From contig NZ_BMPU01000003.1 of NCBI RefSeq assembly GCF_014647755.1, positions 1 to 64,000 on the forward strand: 64,000 bases of DNA, read 5' to 3'. The DNA is from Porphyromonas pasteri (GTDB lineage: Bacteria > Bacteroidota > Bacteroidia > Bacteroidales > Porphyromonadaceae). The position numbers and the translations under genes are program-made. Every line of letters begins with the position of its first letter. The stretch's first letter is position 1. This document shows, piece by piece, positions 25,926 through 35,286 of this stretch. The notes under the pieces were generated by a model. The model was given only the letters and a program-made list of their open reading frames with translations, made no database searches and had not been told where the DNA came from.

Positions 25926-27143
25926 TTAGGGTACCTTAACCGTACCAGTACCGTCAGAGCGAACGTTGGAAACCCAAACTGGAGTCAGAATCTGGCTGTT
26001 ACCAGGGTTGTTCTCATCGTATGACACACCATAGACGTTGAGAGCAGGACCACCAGAGATCGAATTAGCAAACGTGCCACCCTGACCTTCGTTCATCTTC
26101 CAGTAGTGGAGGAGACCTGGGGTCGTAGGATCTACGGTGTACTCGTTATCCTTCAGCTGCTCAGGCGTACGAGTCGTATTCCAGATACGGAGTTCGCTGA
26201 AGATACAAGCATTGACAAACCATGCAGCACCCGAGCCAGCGACGTGGATAGCATCGTTGAGCTTGAAGGTACGACCAGCAGGCTTGTCCGTGCTGACGAC
26301 CTTGCTACCATTGACGTAGAGCGTAGCCTGTGCCCCATCGTAAACGAGGGCAATGTGATACCACGTATCCGTCTTAGCACCTTCGAAGGTACGGTCGATC
26401 TGCCCACCATTACCGAACTTGATGTTCAGGTAGTTGTATGGGGGGTTAGCATCACCGAAACGCATGTAGATCTCTGAGCCTTGAGCCCAAGCACCAAAGA
26501 TCGCCTGGTTATTCTTATTCAGCCCATTGATATTGACACGCATTTCGATAGTGAAGCGTTCAAGGCTCGTTTCAGGAATACCACGAGCAATGGCACGATA
26601 GTATCTTCCCTTATACGTACCGAGGATAGGAGCACTTGCTGAGGTGATCGTCTTGATAGCATAGACGTAGGTATCTGCCCCATTAAGGATAGGGGTAGAG
26701 GCATCTACGCTCTTGAGCTTGAAGGCGACAGCATACTTCTTACCGAGGTTCATCTGCTCCTGCGTCAGAGGCTGGAGAGTTACCTTAACCGCTTCGGAGA
26801 AGACAGCACCAGCCTTGACGACAACCTGCGAGGAGGAGAGAGCCACCTGACTTGCGGGGAGCATCGTGAAGGCAGTCCCATTGATCTTGTTGTACTCATT
26901 GAGAGCCTCCTGACTCAGCTCGAGTGCATAGGTTTGGTCCTTGCTCTGAGGCGAAGAGATACGGATATTGATATCCGTAGAGACTTCGCTGTCTCCGAGC
27001 TGGAGTGACCCGAGACGCCCAGCCTGTGTACCCGTCTGAGCGATGTAGGCTTGATTCGTGAGCTCCTTGAGTTCTCTGTCGTTACAGGAGCTGAGGAGTG
27101 CAGCAGCAGCTACGACTCCGAGGAGATATTTATTGATCTTCAT
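25926..27143 (-). CDS. DUF1735-type surface lipoprotein with LamG/concanavalin-like domain
   Basis: A 405-aa lipoprotein (signal AAAALLSSC). The N-terminal region (about 25-170) is a DUF1735-like domain. The C-terminal region (about 180-380) is a LamG/concanavalin-type jelly roll with the hallmark order FTIEMRVNI, then DTWYHIALVYDG, LYVNGS, and ELRIWNTTRTPEQLKDN. Such proteins accompany GH18 endoglycosidases and are thought to bind released or target N-glycans at the surface. It starts 9 bases after the GH18 stop in the same operon. Confidence 0.85.
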   Translation of the reverse strand: MKINKYLLGVVAAAALLSSCNDRELKELTNQAYIAQTGTQAGRLGSLQLGDSEVSTDINIRISSPQSKDQTYALELSQEALNEYNKINGTAFTMLPASQVALSSSQVVVKAGAVFSEAVKVTLQPLTQEQMNLGKKYAVAFKLKSVDASTPILNGADTYVYAIKTITSASAPILGTYKGRYYRAIARGIPETSLERFTIEMRVNINGLNKNNQAIFGAWAQGSEIYMRFGDANPPYNYLNIKFGNGGQIDRTFEGAKTDTWYHIALVYDGAQATLYVNGSKVVSTDKPAGRTFKLNDAIHVAGSGAAWFVNACIFSELRIWNTTRTPEQLKDNEYTVDPTTPGLLHYWKMNEGQGGTFANSISGGPALNVYGVSYDENNPGNSQILTPVWVSNVRSDGTGTVKVP

Positions 27144-27152
27144 TGGATTCGT

Positions 27153-28310
27153 CTACTTGATCTGGGGGTTCATAAGCTGGATAGCACGACGCCACCAGGG
27201 ATAAGAGAGGCCCTTGACAGGCTTCATGTCGATCCCGTTCACGACGTCAGGCGTATTGACGGCATACTCAAGGTCTACACGGAAGGCTCCGACACCACCC
27301 TTACGGTAGGTGACACCATCGACGACGGGGTTCTGAAGGGCGAAGTTGAGGATCTGTCCGAGTTCGGCTTCACCACCACGAGTAGCGCCCGATTCGAAGT
27401 TTACCACGAAGATGCTCTTCTTACAGATTTCTTCCACAGAGAGTACATCCTTAAAGACTCGAAGGGCTCCCTGGAAGTGTGGATTCTGATAGCATACTCT
27501 GTTGCTATAAGCCTGGATGATGAAGTAGTTGAAATACTTGGCATGCGTTGGGGGGAGAGCATCGGGCTGACCGTCAACAGCAAGGACCTTCTTACGACCA
27601 GCTTCCGTCTCAGCCATAGGGCCAATACGCTTACCGAGCGTTTCGATGAAGAGCGTCATGAGCGTAGGCACACCATTCTCCACATCGGTACGCCACATTT
27701 CATAGTCCGTATGGAAGGGATGAATATAGCTTGGCTCAGCATCGATATCGAATCCATCATAGCCATACTTGTCGATAAGGTCGCAGATAGCATTAGCGTA
27801 CTTGACGACAGCAGCACGGCGAGCAGCCTTACCTTCTTCCGTCTGCTCAGTGCTCCAGCCCCAATACTTATGCGTCCACTTTTCGCCACTCTTAAGAGTA
27901 GCCTTTTCTGCATCCGTAGGATCTGGGGTGATACCAGCGCCCATATCGAGGACGAGGAAGCAGATCATCGCCTTCAGGCCCTTCTTCTGCTGTGCAGCGC
28001 GAAGGTCCTTAAGCTGAGCTTCAGTTGGATTCTTCCACCCGCCCCAGAGAGAGACGAGGTCTACAGAGTCGGGCAGGCCCATCAGTGAGCTCTGCATATT
28101 CGTACCAACACCCGTCCAAGCGCTGTAGTAAGAGAATGCGATCTGGTGATCAGAGTTCTTGTAGTCGCGCAGAGCCTTGTAGTAGGCCTCTGAGTGGTTG
28201 GGCTGGGTGAGGTCTTCGGGATGCTGGATCTCCATGTCCGTCCACTTGCTGCACGAAGCCAGCGTGGTCAGAGCGAGAGCCGATACCGCGAGGATATTCT
28301 TGATCTTCAT
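27153..28310 (-). CDS. GH18 endo-beta-N-acetylglucosaminidase, lipoprotein
   Basis: A 385-aa surface lipoprotein (signal ALTTLASC) of glycoside hydrolase family 18. The catalytic DxxDxDxE motif is intact in YDGFDIDAEP: Asp185, Asp188, Asp190 and acid/base Glu192. Its setting (SusC, SusD and DUF1735 lipoproteins) is that of Bacteroidetes EndoH/EndoS-like enzymes, which cut between the two core GlcNAc residues of N-glycans, rather than of chitinases. High-mannose versus complex specificity cannot be decided from sequence alone, though a GH92 mannosidase at 14482 would suit high-mannose glycans. It follows the SusD gene by about 20 bases. Confidence 0.9.
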   Translation of the reverse strand: MKIKNILAVSALALTTLASCSKWTDMEIQHPEDLTQPNHSEAYYKALRDYKNSDHQIAFSYYSAWTGVGTNMQSSLMGLPDSVDLVSLWGGWKNPTEAQLKDLRAAQQKKGLKAMICFLVLDMGAGITPDPTDAEKATLKSGEKWTHKYWGWSTEQTEEGKAARRAAVVKYANAICDLIDKYGYDGFDIDAEPSYIHPFHTDYEMWRTDVENGVPTLMTLFIETLGKRIGPMAETEAGRKKVLAVDGQPDALPPTHAKYFNYFIIQAYSNRVCYQNPHFQGALRVFKDVLSVEEICKKSIFVVNFESGATRGGEAELGQILNFALQNPVVDGVTYRKGGVGAFRVDLEYAVNTPDVVNGIDMKPVKGLSYPWWRRAIQLMNPQIK

Positions 28311-28331
28311 TTCTTGATTCGTTAGCTATAG

Positions 28332-29876
28332 TTACTTCTTCTGCCACCAGAGCTTCGTAGCGTAGTCATCAGCACCACCGAGGGTGACGAGAGCTGCGTT
28401 GTAGTTAGCCTGGTTACGGGTACGCTCGTTGACGTCGTAGGGAATACGGTTAGCCACGTGAATGGTGTAGCCGTTGGTGGAGACGGGGAGCGCGAAGACC
28501 TTAGGATAGCCAGTACGGCGAATTTCCGACCAGCCTTCCTGACCATTGGGGAAGAGAGCGATCCACTTCTGGACGATCAGACGCTCGAGCTTAGCTTCTT
28601 CAGAAGCTGAGTCATCCCACTTAGGCGTGATGGTGCTGGTAGCGGACATATCCTTACCATAGCCACCATCGGCATCCTTGTAGTCAGCAGGAGTCTTGTT
28701 GCTCTGCAGGTAGGCATCAGCGCCAGAGACATTCCACTGGATGAAGGATTCCTTCACCCCGCGCTCATAGAGGTCCTTAGCAGTACCACCCATGCCCGAC
28801 CAACCGGCCAGAGCACCTTCAGCACGGCAGAACCACATTTCAGCAGCAGAGAGCCATACGCTGGGGGAGTTCTTCGTGACAGCAGCAGCCGAATAAAGTT
28901 CGTCAGCAGTGTTCTTATTCTTCACGTCAGCACCAGCGAGACAGCCGATGAGCTTACGGTCACCAGCCTTAGCAGGAGCCGCGAAGTAAGCAGGGATACG
29001 AGGGTCTTCGTAGCCGTTCATGTAGGAGTCGATGTCGGCGCAAGCACGAGAGTCACCCCACTCGACCGAAGTCTTGTAAAGACCGCGAGGGATATAGGTG
29101 ATAGCGCAGTTGTCAGCCGAAGACTCGATGACACCAGCCTGCACGGCCTCAGTAGCGTACTGCTGAGCCAGAGCGGGAGCAGCATAGCGCATACGGATAG
29201 CGATACGAAGCTTGAGTGAGTGAGCGAGCTTGACCCACTTGGAGAAGTCTCCAGAGTAGATCTTGTCTGCAGCCTCATTGACCGTACGACCTGGGTTAGC
29301 CAGGACGAAGGCGTTGATATTGCTTGCAGCAGCATCGAGGTCAGCTACGAGAGCCTTATAGATAGCTTCCTGAGAGTTGTAACCTTCGAGGTTGGTCGCA
29401 TCAAGGCCGAAGGGCATAGGACCATACTTGTCGGTCAGAGCGAGGAAGGTGTGAGCACGCATGATGAGTGCCCAGTTGTAGTTGAGGTCTTCCTTACCAG
29501 CGAGGCTTGCGATTTCAGCGAACGCGCTCTTTGCAGGGACGAGGATCTGAGAGTTTGACCACCCGAGCCAGCCACTTGGAGCGCTGAAGGTGGCGAAGTT
29601 CTTAGAGCTCCAGCCGTTGTTAGCGTAGGTGAAGTAGCGACCGAGGTAGTTACCCACGAGGTCGAAGTTACACTGGTATGCGTTCTCCTGCTCGGGGAAA
29701 GCTACATTCTGCAGCTGAACGAGGAAGGAGGAGATATTGTAGTTATCACGCTGCAGGACCTCCTTGCTCTGGCTACCGCCAGGGCGGTTGGCTTCTTCAA
29801 AGCCACTGGTGCAGGAGGCCAAGGCGAGTGACAGGGCAGCGATGCCGAGCCCCTTGGCGATATGATTCTTCTTCAT
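28332..29876 (-). CDS. SusD-like surface glycan-binding lipoprotein (N-glycan locus)
   Basis: A 514-aa partner of the upstream SusC, of the SusD/RagB-like group 2. The start MKKNHIAKG at 29876 is preferred over a Met three codons earlier because it gives a compact lipoprotein signal ending in LALASC. SusD-like marks include the RAHTFLALTDKYGPMPF helix region and WLSAAEMWFCRAEGALAGW near residue 350. It would hold the glycan released by the GH18 enzyme and pass it to SusC. The gap to the SusC stop is 36 bases. Confidence 0.9.
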   Translation of the reverse strand: MKKNHIAKGLGIAALSLALASCTSGFEEANRPGGSQSKEVLQRDNYNISSFLVQLQNVAFPEQENAYQCNFDLVGNYLGRYFTYANNGWSSKNFATFSAPSGWLGWSNSQILVPAKSAFAEIASLAGKEDLNYNWALIMRAHTFLALTDKYGPMPFGLDATNLEGYNSQEAIYKALVADLDAAASNINAFVLANPGRTVNEAADKIYSGDFSKWVKLAHSLKLRIAIRMRYAAPALAQQYATEAVQAGVIESSADNCAITYIPRGLYKTSVEWGDSRACADIDSYMNGYEDPRIPAYFAAPAKAGDRKLIGCLAGADVKNKNTADELYSAAAVTKNSPSVWLSAAEMWFCRAEGALAGWSGMGGTAKDLYERGVKESFIQWNVSGADAYLQSNKTPADYKDADGGYGKDMSATSTITPKWDDSASEEAKLERLIVQKWIALFPNGQEGWSEIRRTGYPKVFALPVSTNGYTIHVANRIPYDVNERTRNQANYNAALVTLGGADDYATKLWWQKK

Positions 29877-29912
29877 AAGATACATTCTTAATAAACGTCT
29901 CTAAGAATACGC

Positions 29913-32900
29913 TTAGAACTGGAGCTTCACCGTGAAGCCGAGGTTACGCAGGCTGGGCTGCATGAAGTAGTCGAAGCCCTGGTAGTAGGTACCAGTAGAA
30001 GCGGTGAGCTCGGGGTCGAATGGAGCCTTGTTATAGATCATCAGCAGGTTACGTGCCGTCAGACCGAGCGAGAGGCGGACCTTATCGCCGAGGAGCTTCT
30101 TAGGGATGAGATAGGAGACGTGAGCTTCCTGGAGGCGGACGTTCGTACCATCATAGATGTACTCTGACCAGACGGGGCTTGCACCACCGACTACAGAGTA
30201 GTAGCCCTGAGCATCGATGCGGCCGTTACCGACAGCGATACCACCAGCCTTACGAGCATCAGCAGAAGCCTGAGATACACCGTACTCATCGAGGATCGCC
30301 TGCGTCTGAGAGAGGACGATACCACCGAGACGAGCTGAGAACATGAAGCCCACGTTCAGACCCTTCCAGTTGAATTCGTTGCTCCAGCCGAGGTTAGCAT
30401 CAGGCAGTACAGAGCCCTTATAGATGGGGTTGTCAAGCGTCTCGGGAATGATCTTGCCATCAGTAGAGAGGACAGGATAACCTTCGGGAGTGCGCTTGAT
30501 ACCGGTGTTGATGTAGATATCACCCATCGTACCACCTTCGCGGAGGTAGACGTCAGCACCCTTCAGACCACCCTTAGAGATAGGATCCTTGCGACCAGGG
30601 ATCAGCTCAACGATGCGGTTCTGGTTAGCGCTGAAGGTACCCGTCGTGGTCCACTCCAGCTCGCCGAACTGGCTCGTCCAGCCGAGAGAAAGCTCGATAC
30701 CACGGTTACGAACATTACCTGCCTGGATGTACTCGCTGTTATAGCCGTTGGAGGCCGACGAGAGAGGCATGAGGAAGGTCTGATTCTTCGTATTGGACTG
30801 GTAGATCGTAGCTTCGAGGCTCAGGCGGTTGCGGAAGAACTTACCCGTTACCCCAGCTTCCCATGAATAGGTCAGCTCAGGCTTGAAGTCATCCGGGAAC
30901 TTATACGTGACCGTAGCATAGCTCTGCGATGCGGGGTCGTAGGTATAGCGGTAGGGAGAAGAGATCTGAGCAGGAATAGGCGAACCTACCTTAGCCCAAG
31001 AGAGGCGCGTCTTGAGGTAGTTGACCCACTTAGGCATCTTAGCCATCTGTGAGATGACACCAGAGAGACCGACAGAGGGATAGAAGAAGGGGTTAGCCGT
31101 GGTGTGAGCCAGAGCAGAGTCCCAGTCTTCACGACCCGTAAGCGTGAGGAAGACCATGTTCTTCCAGCCCGTTTCTACGCTTGCAAAAGCAGAGTTCGTG
31201 ATGTGCGAGCTATTAGTGTATATAGGAGCATTACCTGCAGTAGGCTGACCGTAGTCGATCTGGTTAGGATCGAAGACGTTAGAGATAGAGCGGAGACCGC
31301 CGCGGAAGCCGCGAGCGTCGTTGTAAGAGCGGTTGGTAGACACCCCGACGTTAGCAGCGATAGAGAAGTCGTCGATACGCTTGTTGATGTTGGCCATCAC
31401 GTCACCATAGAGTGAGGTGTTGTTACCCTTGCTGTAAGAGTAGTAGCCATACGGTGACCCCGTGAAGAGGGTAGCTGTAGAAGCGTAGCGCTTGCTTTCG
31501 TCGAAGCTATTGATGACGTCAGCACGAGCACGACCCGTGATGTCGATCCATTCGTTGATCTTCCACTTGAGCGAGCCGTTGATCATGTAGCGATCCTTGC
31601 TGCCCGTGGTGAGCATGCGGTTAGCGACCCAGTAGGGGTTCTGCTGTGAGTAAGCATCACCGTAGTTCCAGTTCTGGACGTAGATCTTACGGACAGGGTC
31701 ATAGACTTCATAGGTACGTACACCATCGAAGTTCTCACCGCGGGGGAAGAGATACAGAGGTACGATGGGGTTGAGGTATTCACCCTGAGCGATGAGGTTC
31801 TGGTCGCCCTGACGGATGTAGTTGAAGCCGAAGTCAAGCGTCAGCTTATCTTCGAGGAACTTCGTCGTGTTGCGGAAGTTGAAGTTGTAGCGGTCGTACT
31901 TGCTGTTGGGGATGATACCAGCAGCATTAGTTGATCCGAGAGAGAGGTACGTCTGATTCTTCGCGTTACCGATAGTCAGCGAAGCCGTGTTCTGGATGTT
32001 AGAACCCGTGTTGAAGAAGTCAGCGGGATCGAACTTCCCATAGGGAGAAGCCGTCTGTGCACCCCAGCTCTTCACGTCACCAGGAGCGCTGATGAATTCG
32101 TTCTGGAAGCGAGGCATGACGAAGGGACGAGAGAAGGAGGTGCTGTTGGAGAGCATGACCTGCACGCGACCATCCTTACCCTTCTTCGTGGTGATCATGA
32201 TGACCCCCTGAGCAGCGCTTGCACCATAGAGTGCAGCAGCAGCAGGACCACTGAGGACGCTGATCGACTCGATATCGTCAGGGTTGATATCAGAGATACC
32301 TTCACCCTTAGGCTGCGAAGAGTAGCGACCGTTCGTCTCACCACCGTTAGTGTTGATGATGGGTATCCCGTCGATGACGTAGAGAGCCTGGTTACTCTGG
32401 TTCATCGACTTAGGACCACGCATGACGACACGCGTAGCACCACCGAGACCCGAGGAAGAGGCGTTGATGTTTACCCCAGCCACCTTACCATTGAGGCTGT
32501 TCATAAAGTTGGCATCCTTCACCGTCGTGAGAGCGTCGCTCTTGACTTCCTGGACATTATAGCTCAGGGCCTTCTGCGAGCGCTTGATACCGAGAGCGGT
32601 GACGACAACGGCTTCCACCTGATTGTCTTCACTGGGGAGCTCGATCTTGAGCTCGGTCTGGTTACCGACAGGGACTTCGATCTTCTTGTAGCCGATGGAC
32701 GATACTACGAGGACCGCACCTGCCTTCACGTTCTTCAGGCTGAACTTCCCGTTGATGTCCGTGGAAGCACCTTGGCCTTGTACGCCCTTGACCAGGACAG
32801 AAGCCCCGATCACAGGCTCATGATTAGCGGCGTCGAGGACGACCCCGCTGATACTCTTACCCTGCGCCATCGCGGTAGCGAACGTAAAGAAGAGGATCAT

Positions 32901-32924
32901 GAGGATAGATAGTACTTTCTTCAT
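29913..32924 (-). CDS. SusC-family TonB-dependent transporter (N-glycan locus)
   Basis: A 1003-aa outer-membrane transporter. The start at 32924 gives the signal peptide MKKVLSILMILFFTFATAMA-Q; an earlier in-frame Met lacks one. It has a carboxypeptidase-regulatory-like domain (about 24-100) and a plug with SLNGKVAGVNIN, QALYVIDGIPI and ALYGASAAQGVIMITTKKG, then a barrel ending GFTVKLQF. It heads the operon SusC, SusD, GH18, DUF1735-LamG, DUF1735-F5/8. No sigma/anti-sigma pair, hybrid two-component system or SusR-like gene lies next to it, so the regulator must be elsewhere or control is by another route. Confidence 0.93.
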   Translation of the reverse strand: MKKVLSILMILFFTFATAMAQGKSISGVVLDAANHEPVIGASVLVKGVQGQGASTDINGKFSLKNVKAGAVLVVSSIGYKKIEVPVGNQTELKIELPSEDNQVEAVVVTALGIKRSQKALSYNVQEVKSDALTTVKDANFMNSLNGKVAGVNINASSSGLGGATRVVMRGPKSMNQSNQALYVIDGIPIINTNGGETNGRYSSQPKGEGISDINPDDIESISVLSGPAAAALYGASAAQGVIMITTKKGKDGRVQVMLSNSTSFSRPFVMPRFQNEFISAPGDVKSWGAQTASPYGKFDPADFFNTGSNIQNTASLTIGNAKNQTYLSLGSTNAAGIIPNSKYDRYNFNFRNTTKFLEDKLTLDFGFNYIRQGDQNLIAQGEYLNPIVPLYLFPRGENFDGVRTYEVYDPVRKIYVQNWNYGDAYSQQNPYWVANRMLTTGSKDRYMINGSLKWKINEWIDITGRARADVINSFDESKRYASTATLFTGSPYGYYSYSKGNNTSLYGDVMANINKRIDDFSIAANVGVSTNRSYNDARGFRGGLRSISNVFDPNQIDYGQPTAGNAPIYTNSSHITNSAFASVETGWKNMVFLTLTGREDWDSALAHTTANPFFYPSVGLSGVISQMAKMPKWVNYLKTRLSWAKVGSPIPAQISSPYRYTYDPASQSYATVTYKFPDDFKPELTYSWEAGVTGKFFRNRLSLEATIYQSNTKNQTFLMPLSSASNGYNSEYIQAGNVRNRGIELSLGWTSQFGELEWTTTGTFSANQNRIVELIPGRKDPISKGGLKGADVYLREGGTMGDIYINTGIKRTPEGYPVLSTDGKIIPETLDNPIYKGSVLPDANLGWSNEFNWKGLNVGFMFSARLGGIVLSQTQAILDEYGVSQASADARKAGGIAVGNGRIDAQGYYSVVGGASPVWSEYIYDGTNVRLQEAHVSYLIPKKLLGDKVRLSLGLTARNLLMIYNKAPFDPELTASTGTYYQGFDYFMQPSLRNLGFTVKLQF

Positions 32925-32967
32925 ATCTGAAACATTAAAAAATAGGCAACACACAGGTGTCCCTCAT

Positions 32968-33237
32968 CTATGCTCGTGGAGCACGGAGCTGAGGGGCACA
33001 CAAAAGAAAAGCCCCGAAGAGCTGACGGCCATAGCCGAGCATCTTCTGGGCTCTATTATTATATCGGTAGGAGGTATAGGTCTGACGCGTCGACCAAATG
33101 GAGCTGTCCATCTGTGTCGCCATCTCCTCAATGAGGGGCATAGCCACCGACCACTCGCGCATATCGCAAGCCATGCGACACACATATGCAGAGTCATTTG
33201 AGAGTAAAAGGGGCATCACGCCCGAATGCTTATCCAT
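32968..33237 (-). CDS. Possible small leader protein upstream of SusC (hypothetical)
   Basis: This 89-aa frame (MDKHSGVMPLLLS...) begins about 26 bases downstream of the TATCTTTG box at 33263-33270 and ends 43 bases before the SusC start, so it would sit in the leader of the N-glycan operon. It has no recognised domain, no signal peptide and an Arg/Gln-rich C-terminus. A real small protein, an upstream regulatory frame, or a chance frame in an untranslated leader are all possible; no homologue is known to me. Confidence 0.3.
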   Translation of the reverse strand: MDKHSGVMPLLLSNDSAYVCRMACDMREWSVAMPLIEEMATQMDSSIWSTRQTYTSYRYNNRAQKMLGYGRQLFGAFLLCAPQLRAPRA

Positions 33238-33262
33238 GTACCTTCCGTTACAATCTGGGGGA

Positions 33263-33270
33263 CAAAGATA
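33263..33270 (-). promoter_or_regulatory. -7 box for the N-glycan locus
   Basis: TATCTTTG on the minus strand, about 340 bases upstream of the SusC start. No -33 box at 19-21 bases, which suits a positively controlled promoter. Positions 33271-33567 contain no other gene that I can support. Confidence 0.5.
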
Positions 33271-33567
33271 GGGATAAATAACATGCAGAGTATAAGGCTT
33301 TTCAATCCTCCACTTAATAAAAAATTTAAGGAAGTATAGTGGTTTGCGTCCCCTCTTCCGCAAGTCAGATAGAAGGCGCAAGGGAAGGGCGAGGCACAAA
33401 GGTGAGCAAATCATACCATACACCTATATAATAGCATACCCTCCCCCTATACAATAATATGCCATACACCTAACAACAATAGGTAGGGAAAGGACGGAGG
33501 TAGCTACTCTTCACAGCAGTCCCCGAGATGAATCCCAGCCTATCTACGCGGTATTGAGGCTATGTAG

Positions 33568-33575
33568 TACCTTTG
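33568..33575 (+). promoter_or_regulatory. -7 box for murF
   Basis: TACCTTTG at 33568-33575, 59 bases before the first possible murF start; no good -33 box. Confidence 0.45.
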
Positions 33576-33633
33576 TGTCACCATATATAATAGTAGTGTC
33601 ACCGTAGGGCGCTTCCCACTCCCCTACTCCCTT

Positions 33634-34968
33634 ATGACCCGACTTATGATCACGATAGAAGACCTCTACTCCATCTACCTCGCCCACCCCGTGGTGAGCA
33701 CCGATACCCGCCAGCTACCCGAGGGCTGCATCTTCTTCGCCCTGCGCGGAGCGCGCTTCGACGGCAATCAGTATGCCCGTACCGCACTGGAGGCTGGTGC
33801 TGCCTACGCTATCATCGACGACCCCACCGCACAGATCGACGAGCGCACGATCCTCGTCGAAGACAGCTTGAAGGCTCTGCAGCAGCTCGCCTGCCACCAC
33901 CGTCAGCAGCTGGACATCCCCGTCATCGCGATCACTGGGACGAATGGTAAGACGACGACGAAGGAGCTGACCGCAGCCGTCCTCTCGACGACCTACCGCC
34001 TCCTCTATACCGAGGGCAACCTCAATAATCATATCGGTGTCCCCCTAACCCTCCTGCGCCTCACCCCTGAGCATCAGCTTGCTCTCATCGAGATGGGAGC
34101 CAGCAAGCCTGGGGACATCGATGAGCTCTGCGGCATCGCCGAGCCCAACTACGGACTCATCACCAACATCGGTCGGGCGCACCTCGAGGGCTTCGGCTCC
34201 ATCGAAGGGGTACGCCGCACTAAGGGCGAGCTCTATGATAGCCTCCGCGCACGCAAGGGTATCGTCTTCTTCCGTGCCGAAGACAAGACGCTCGAGGAGA
34301 TGAGCGAAGGTATCGATCGCATCGACTACGGCACCGACCCCGAGGCACGTATCGTCGGGCAAGCTACCCCCAGCACTGGCGACCAGCTCTTCCTCCACTT
34401 CTCTTGGGCCTGCCCCACCCTCGGCATCGAGCAGCGTAGCGTACAGACTCACCTCGTCGGGGACTACAACCTCGCCAACGCTCTCGCAGCGATCACCATC
34501 GGTCTCTACTTCGACGTAGCTCCCGAGCGCATCGACGAAGCCCTCACCAGCTACACCCCCAGCAACAGCCGCTCTCAGCTCATCACCTCCGCCCGTGGCA
34601 ACCAAATCATCGCAGATGCGTACAATGCCAACCCATCGAGTATGCACACGGCGCTGGACAACTTCCTCCACATTGAGCCTCTGGATCGTCCACGCACCGT
34701 CATCCTCGGCGATATGAACGAGCTGGGCGAGTCGAGCCACGAAGCCCATCAGGAACTGTATGCCCGTCTCAAGGCGCACACCGCCTCGCCGCTGACGATC
34801 TACCTCTGCGGTCCGCATTGGGTAGAGGAGCTCGGAGCTTCGGACCACGTTCTCTCCTCGGTCGAGGAGCTCATCGCACGCATCGAGGCAAAGCCCATCA
34901 CGGACAGCCTCATCCTCGTCAAGGGCTCCAACGGCATCCACCTCGGCCGTCTCCTCCCCTCACTATAA
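33634..34968 (+). CDS. murF: UDP-N-acetylmuramoyl-tripeptide--D-alanyl-D-alanine ligase MurF
   Basis: A 444-aa cytoplasmic Mur ligase that adds D-Ala-D-Ala to the peptidoglycan precursor. It shows the MurF-type N-terminal segment VSTDTRQLPEGCIFFALRG (about 21-39), the ATP loop GTNGKTT at 102-108, EMGASKPGDIDELC, NIGRAHLEGFGS and the DAYNANPSSM segment of the C-terminal domain, followed by VILGDMNELGE. The start is either 33634 or the in-frame Met at 33646; both leave the domain intact. It lies outside a dcw cluster here and appears to be transcribed alone. Confidence 0.95.
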   Translation: MTRLMITIEDLYSIYLAHPVVSTDTRQLPEGCIFFALRGARFDGNQYARTALEAGAAYAIIDDPTAQIDERTILVEDSLKALQQLACHHRQQLDIPVIAITGTNGKTTTKELTAAVLSTTYRLLYTEGNLNNHIGVPLTLLRLTPEHQLALIEMGASKPGDIDELCGIAEPNYGLITNIGRAHLEGFGSIEGVRRTKGELYDSLRARKGIVFFRAEDKTLEEMSEGIDRIDYGTDPEARIVGQATPSTGDQLFLHFSWACPTLGIEQRSVQTHLVGDYNLANALAAITIGLYFDVAPERIDEALTSYTPSNSRSQLITSARGNQIIADAYNANPSSMHTALDNFLHIEPLDRPRTVILGDMNELGESSHEAHQELYARLKAHTASPLTIYLCGPHWVEELGASDHVLSSVEELIARIEAKPITDSLILVKGSNGIHLGRLLPSL

Positions 34969-34993
34969 GCAAAGAGCGCATAGATCTACCGTA

Positions 34994-35024
34994 TTGACGA
35001 GATCCGAACAAATGCTTATCTTTG
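34994..35024 (+). promoter_or_regulatory. Promoter of the RNA gene
   Basis: TTG at 34994-34996, a 20-base spacer and TATCTTTG at 35017-35024: one of the best promoter matches in the window, with no reading frame behind it. Confidence 0.8.
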
Positions 35025-35029
35025 TAGTA

Positions 35030-35286
35030 GAACAAAAGAAAAGAGCCACGTTGTCGATTGGGAAACTCATCGTACTAAGTTGAAAACCGAGGCAACCCTC
35101 TCCTCCAATGGCGGGCTACCGAGACCTTCGGGTCTCCTCGCCTATGGCGAGCAGAGTAGATTACAAAGGGGGCGGGGATCTCAAATCCTGTTTTTCGGAG
35201 TTTTCACTTAATCTGCTCGTGGCTCCCCCAAGCGTAGGTCACTCACCGATACTCACCGAGTATCATGTGAGTGACCTACTTCTTTT
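35030..35286 (+). ncRNA. Free-standing structured small RNA, ~200 nt (6S-like or Bacteroidales-1-like candidate)
   Basis: A strong promoter, a closed fold and a clear terminator define the unit. GAGCCACG (35043-35050) pairs exactly with CGTGGCTC (35218-35225) as closing helix. An inner helix pairs the AAGTTGAAAACCGA region (near 35080-35093) with TCGGAGTTTTCACTT (near 35195-35209). At the apex are two hairpins: GAGACC-TTCG-GGTCTC and CTCGCC-TAT-GGCGAG. No protein frame is convincing. The size and rod-like shape resemble 6S RNA; the order-specific Bacteroidales-1 RNA is another option. I cannot decide between these by eye; it is clearly not a tRNA. Confidence 0.7.
35234..35286 (+). terminator. 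Intrinsic terminator of the RNA gene
   Basis: GTAGGTCACTCAC (35234-35246) pairs perfectly with GTGAGTGACCTAC (35267-35279), an inner GATACTC/GAGTATC stem sits in the loop, and TTCTTTT follows at 35280-35286. Confidence 0.92.

Noticed and set aside
27051-28088. Long plus-strand frame (345 aa) opposite the GH18 gene
   Set aside because: Antisense shadow; the minus strand has the intact GH18 catalytic motif and lipoprotein signal.
35030-35286. Signal recognition particle RNA for the orphan RNA gene
   Set aside because: The conserved apical GGAA-loop domain with its GGAAGCAGC-like segment was not found, and the transcript is longer than the usual Bacteroidetes form.
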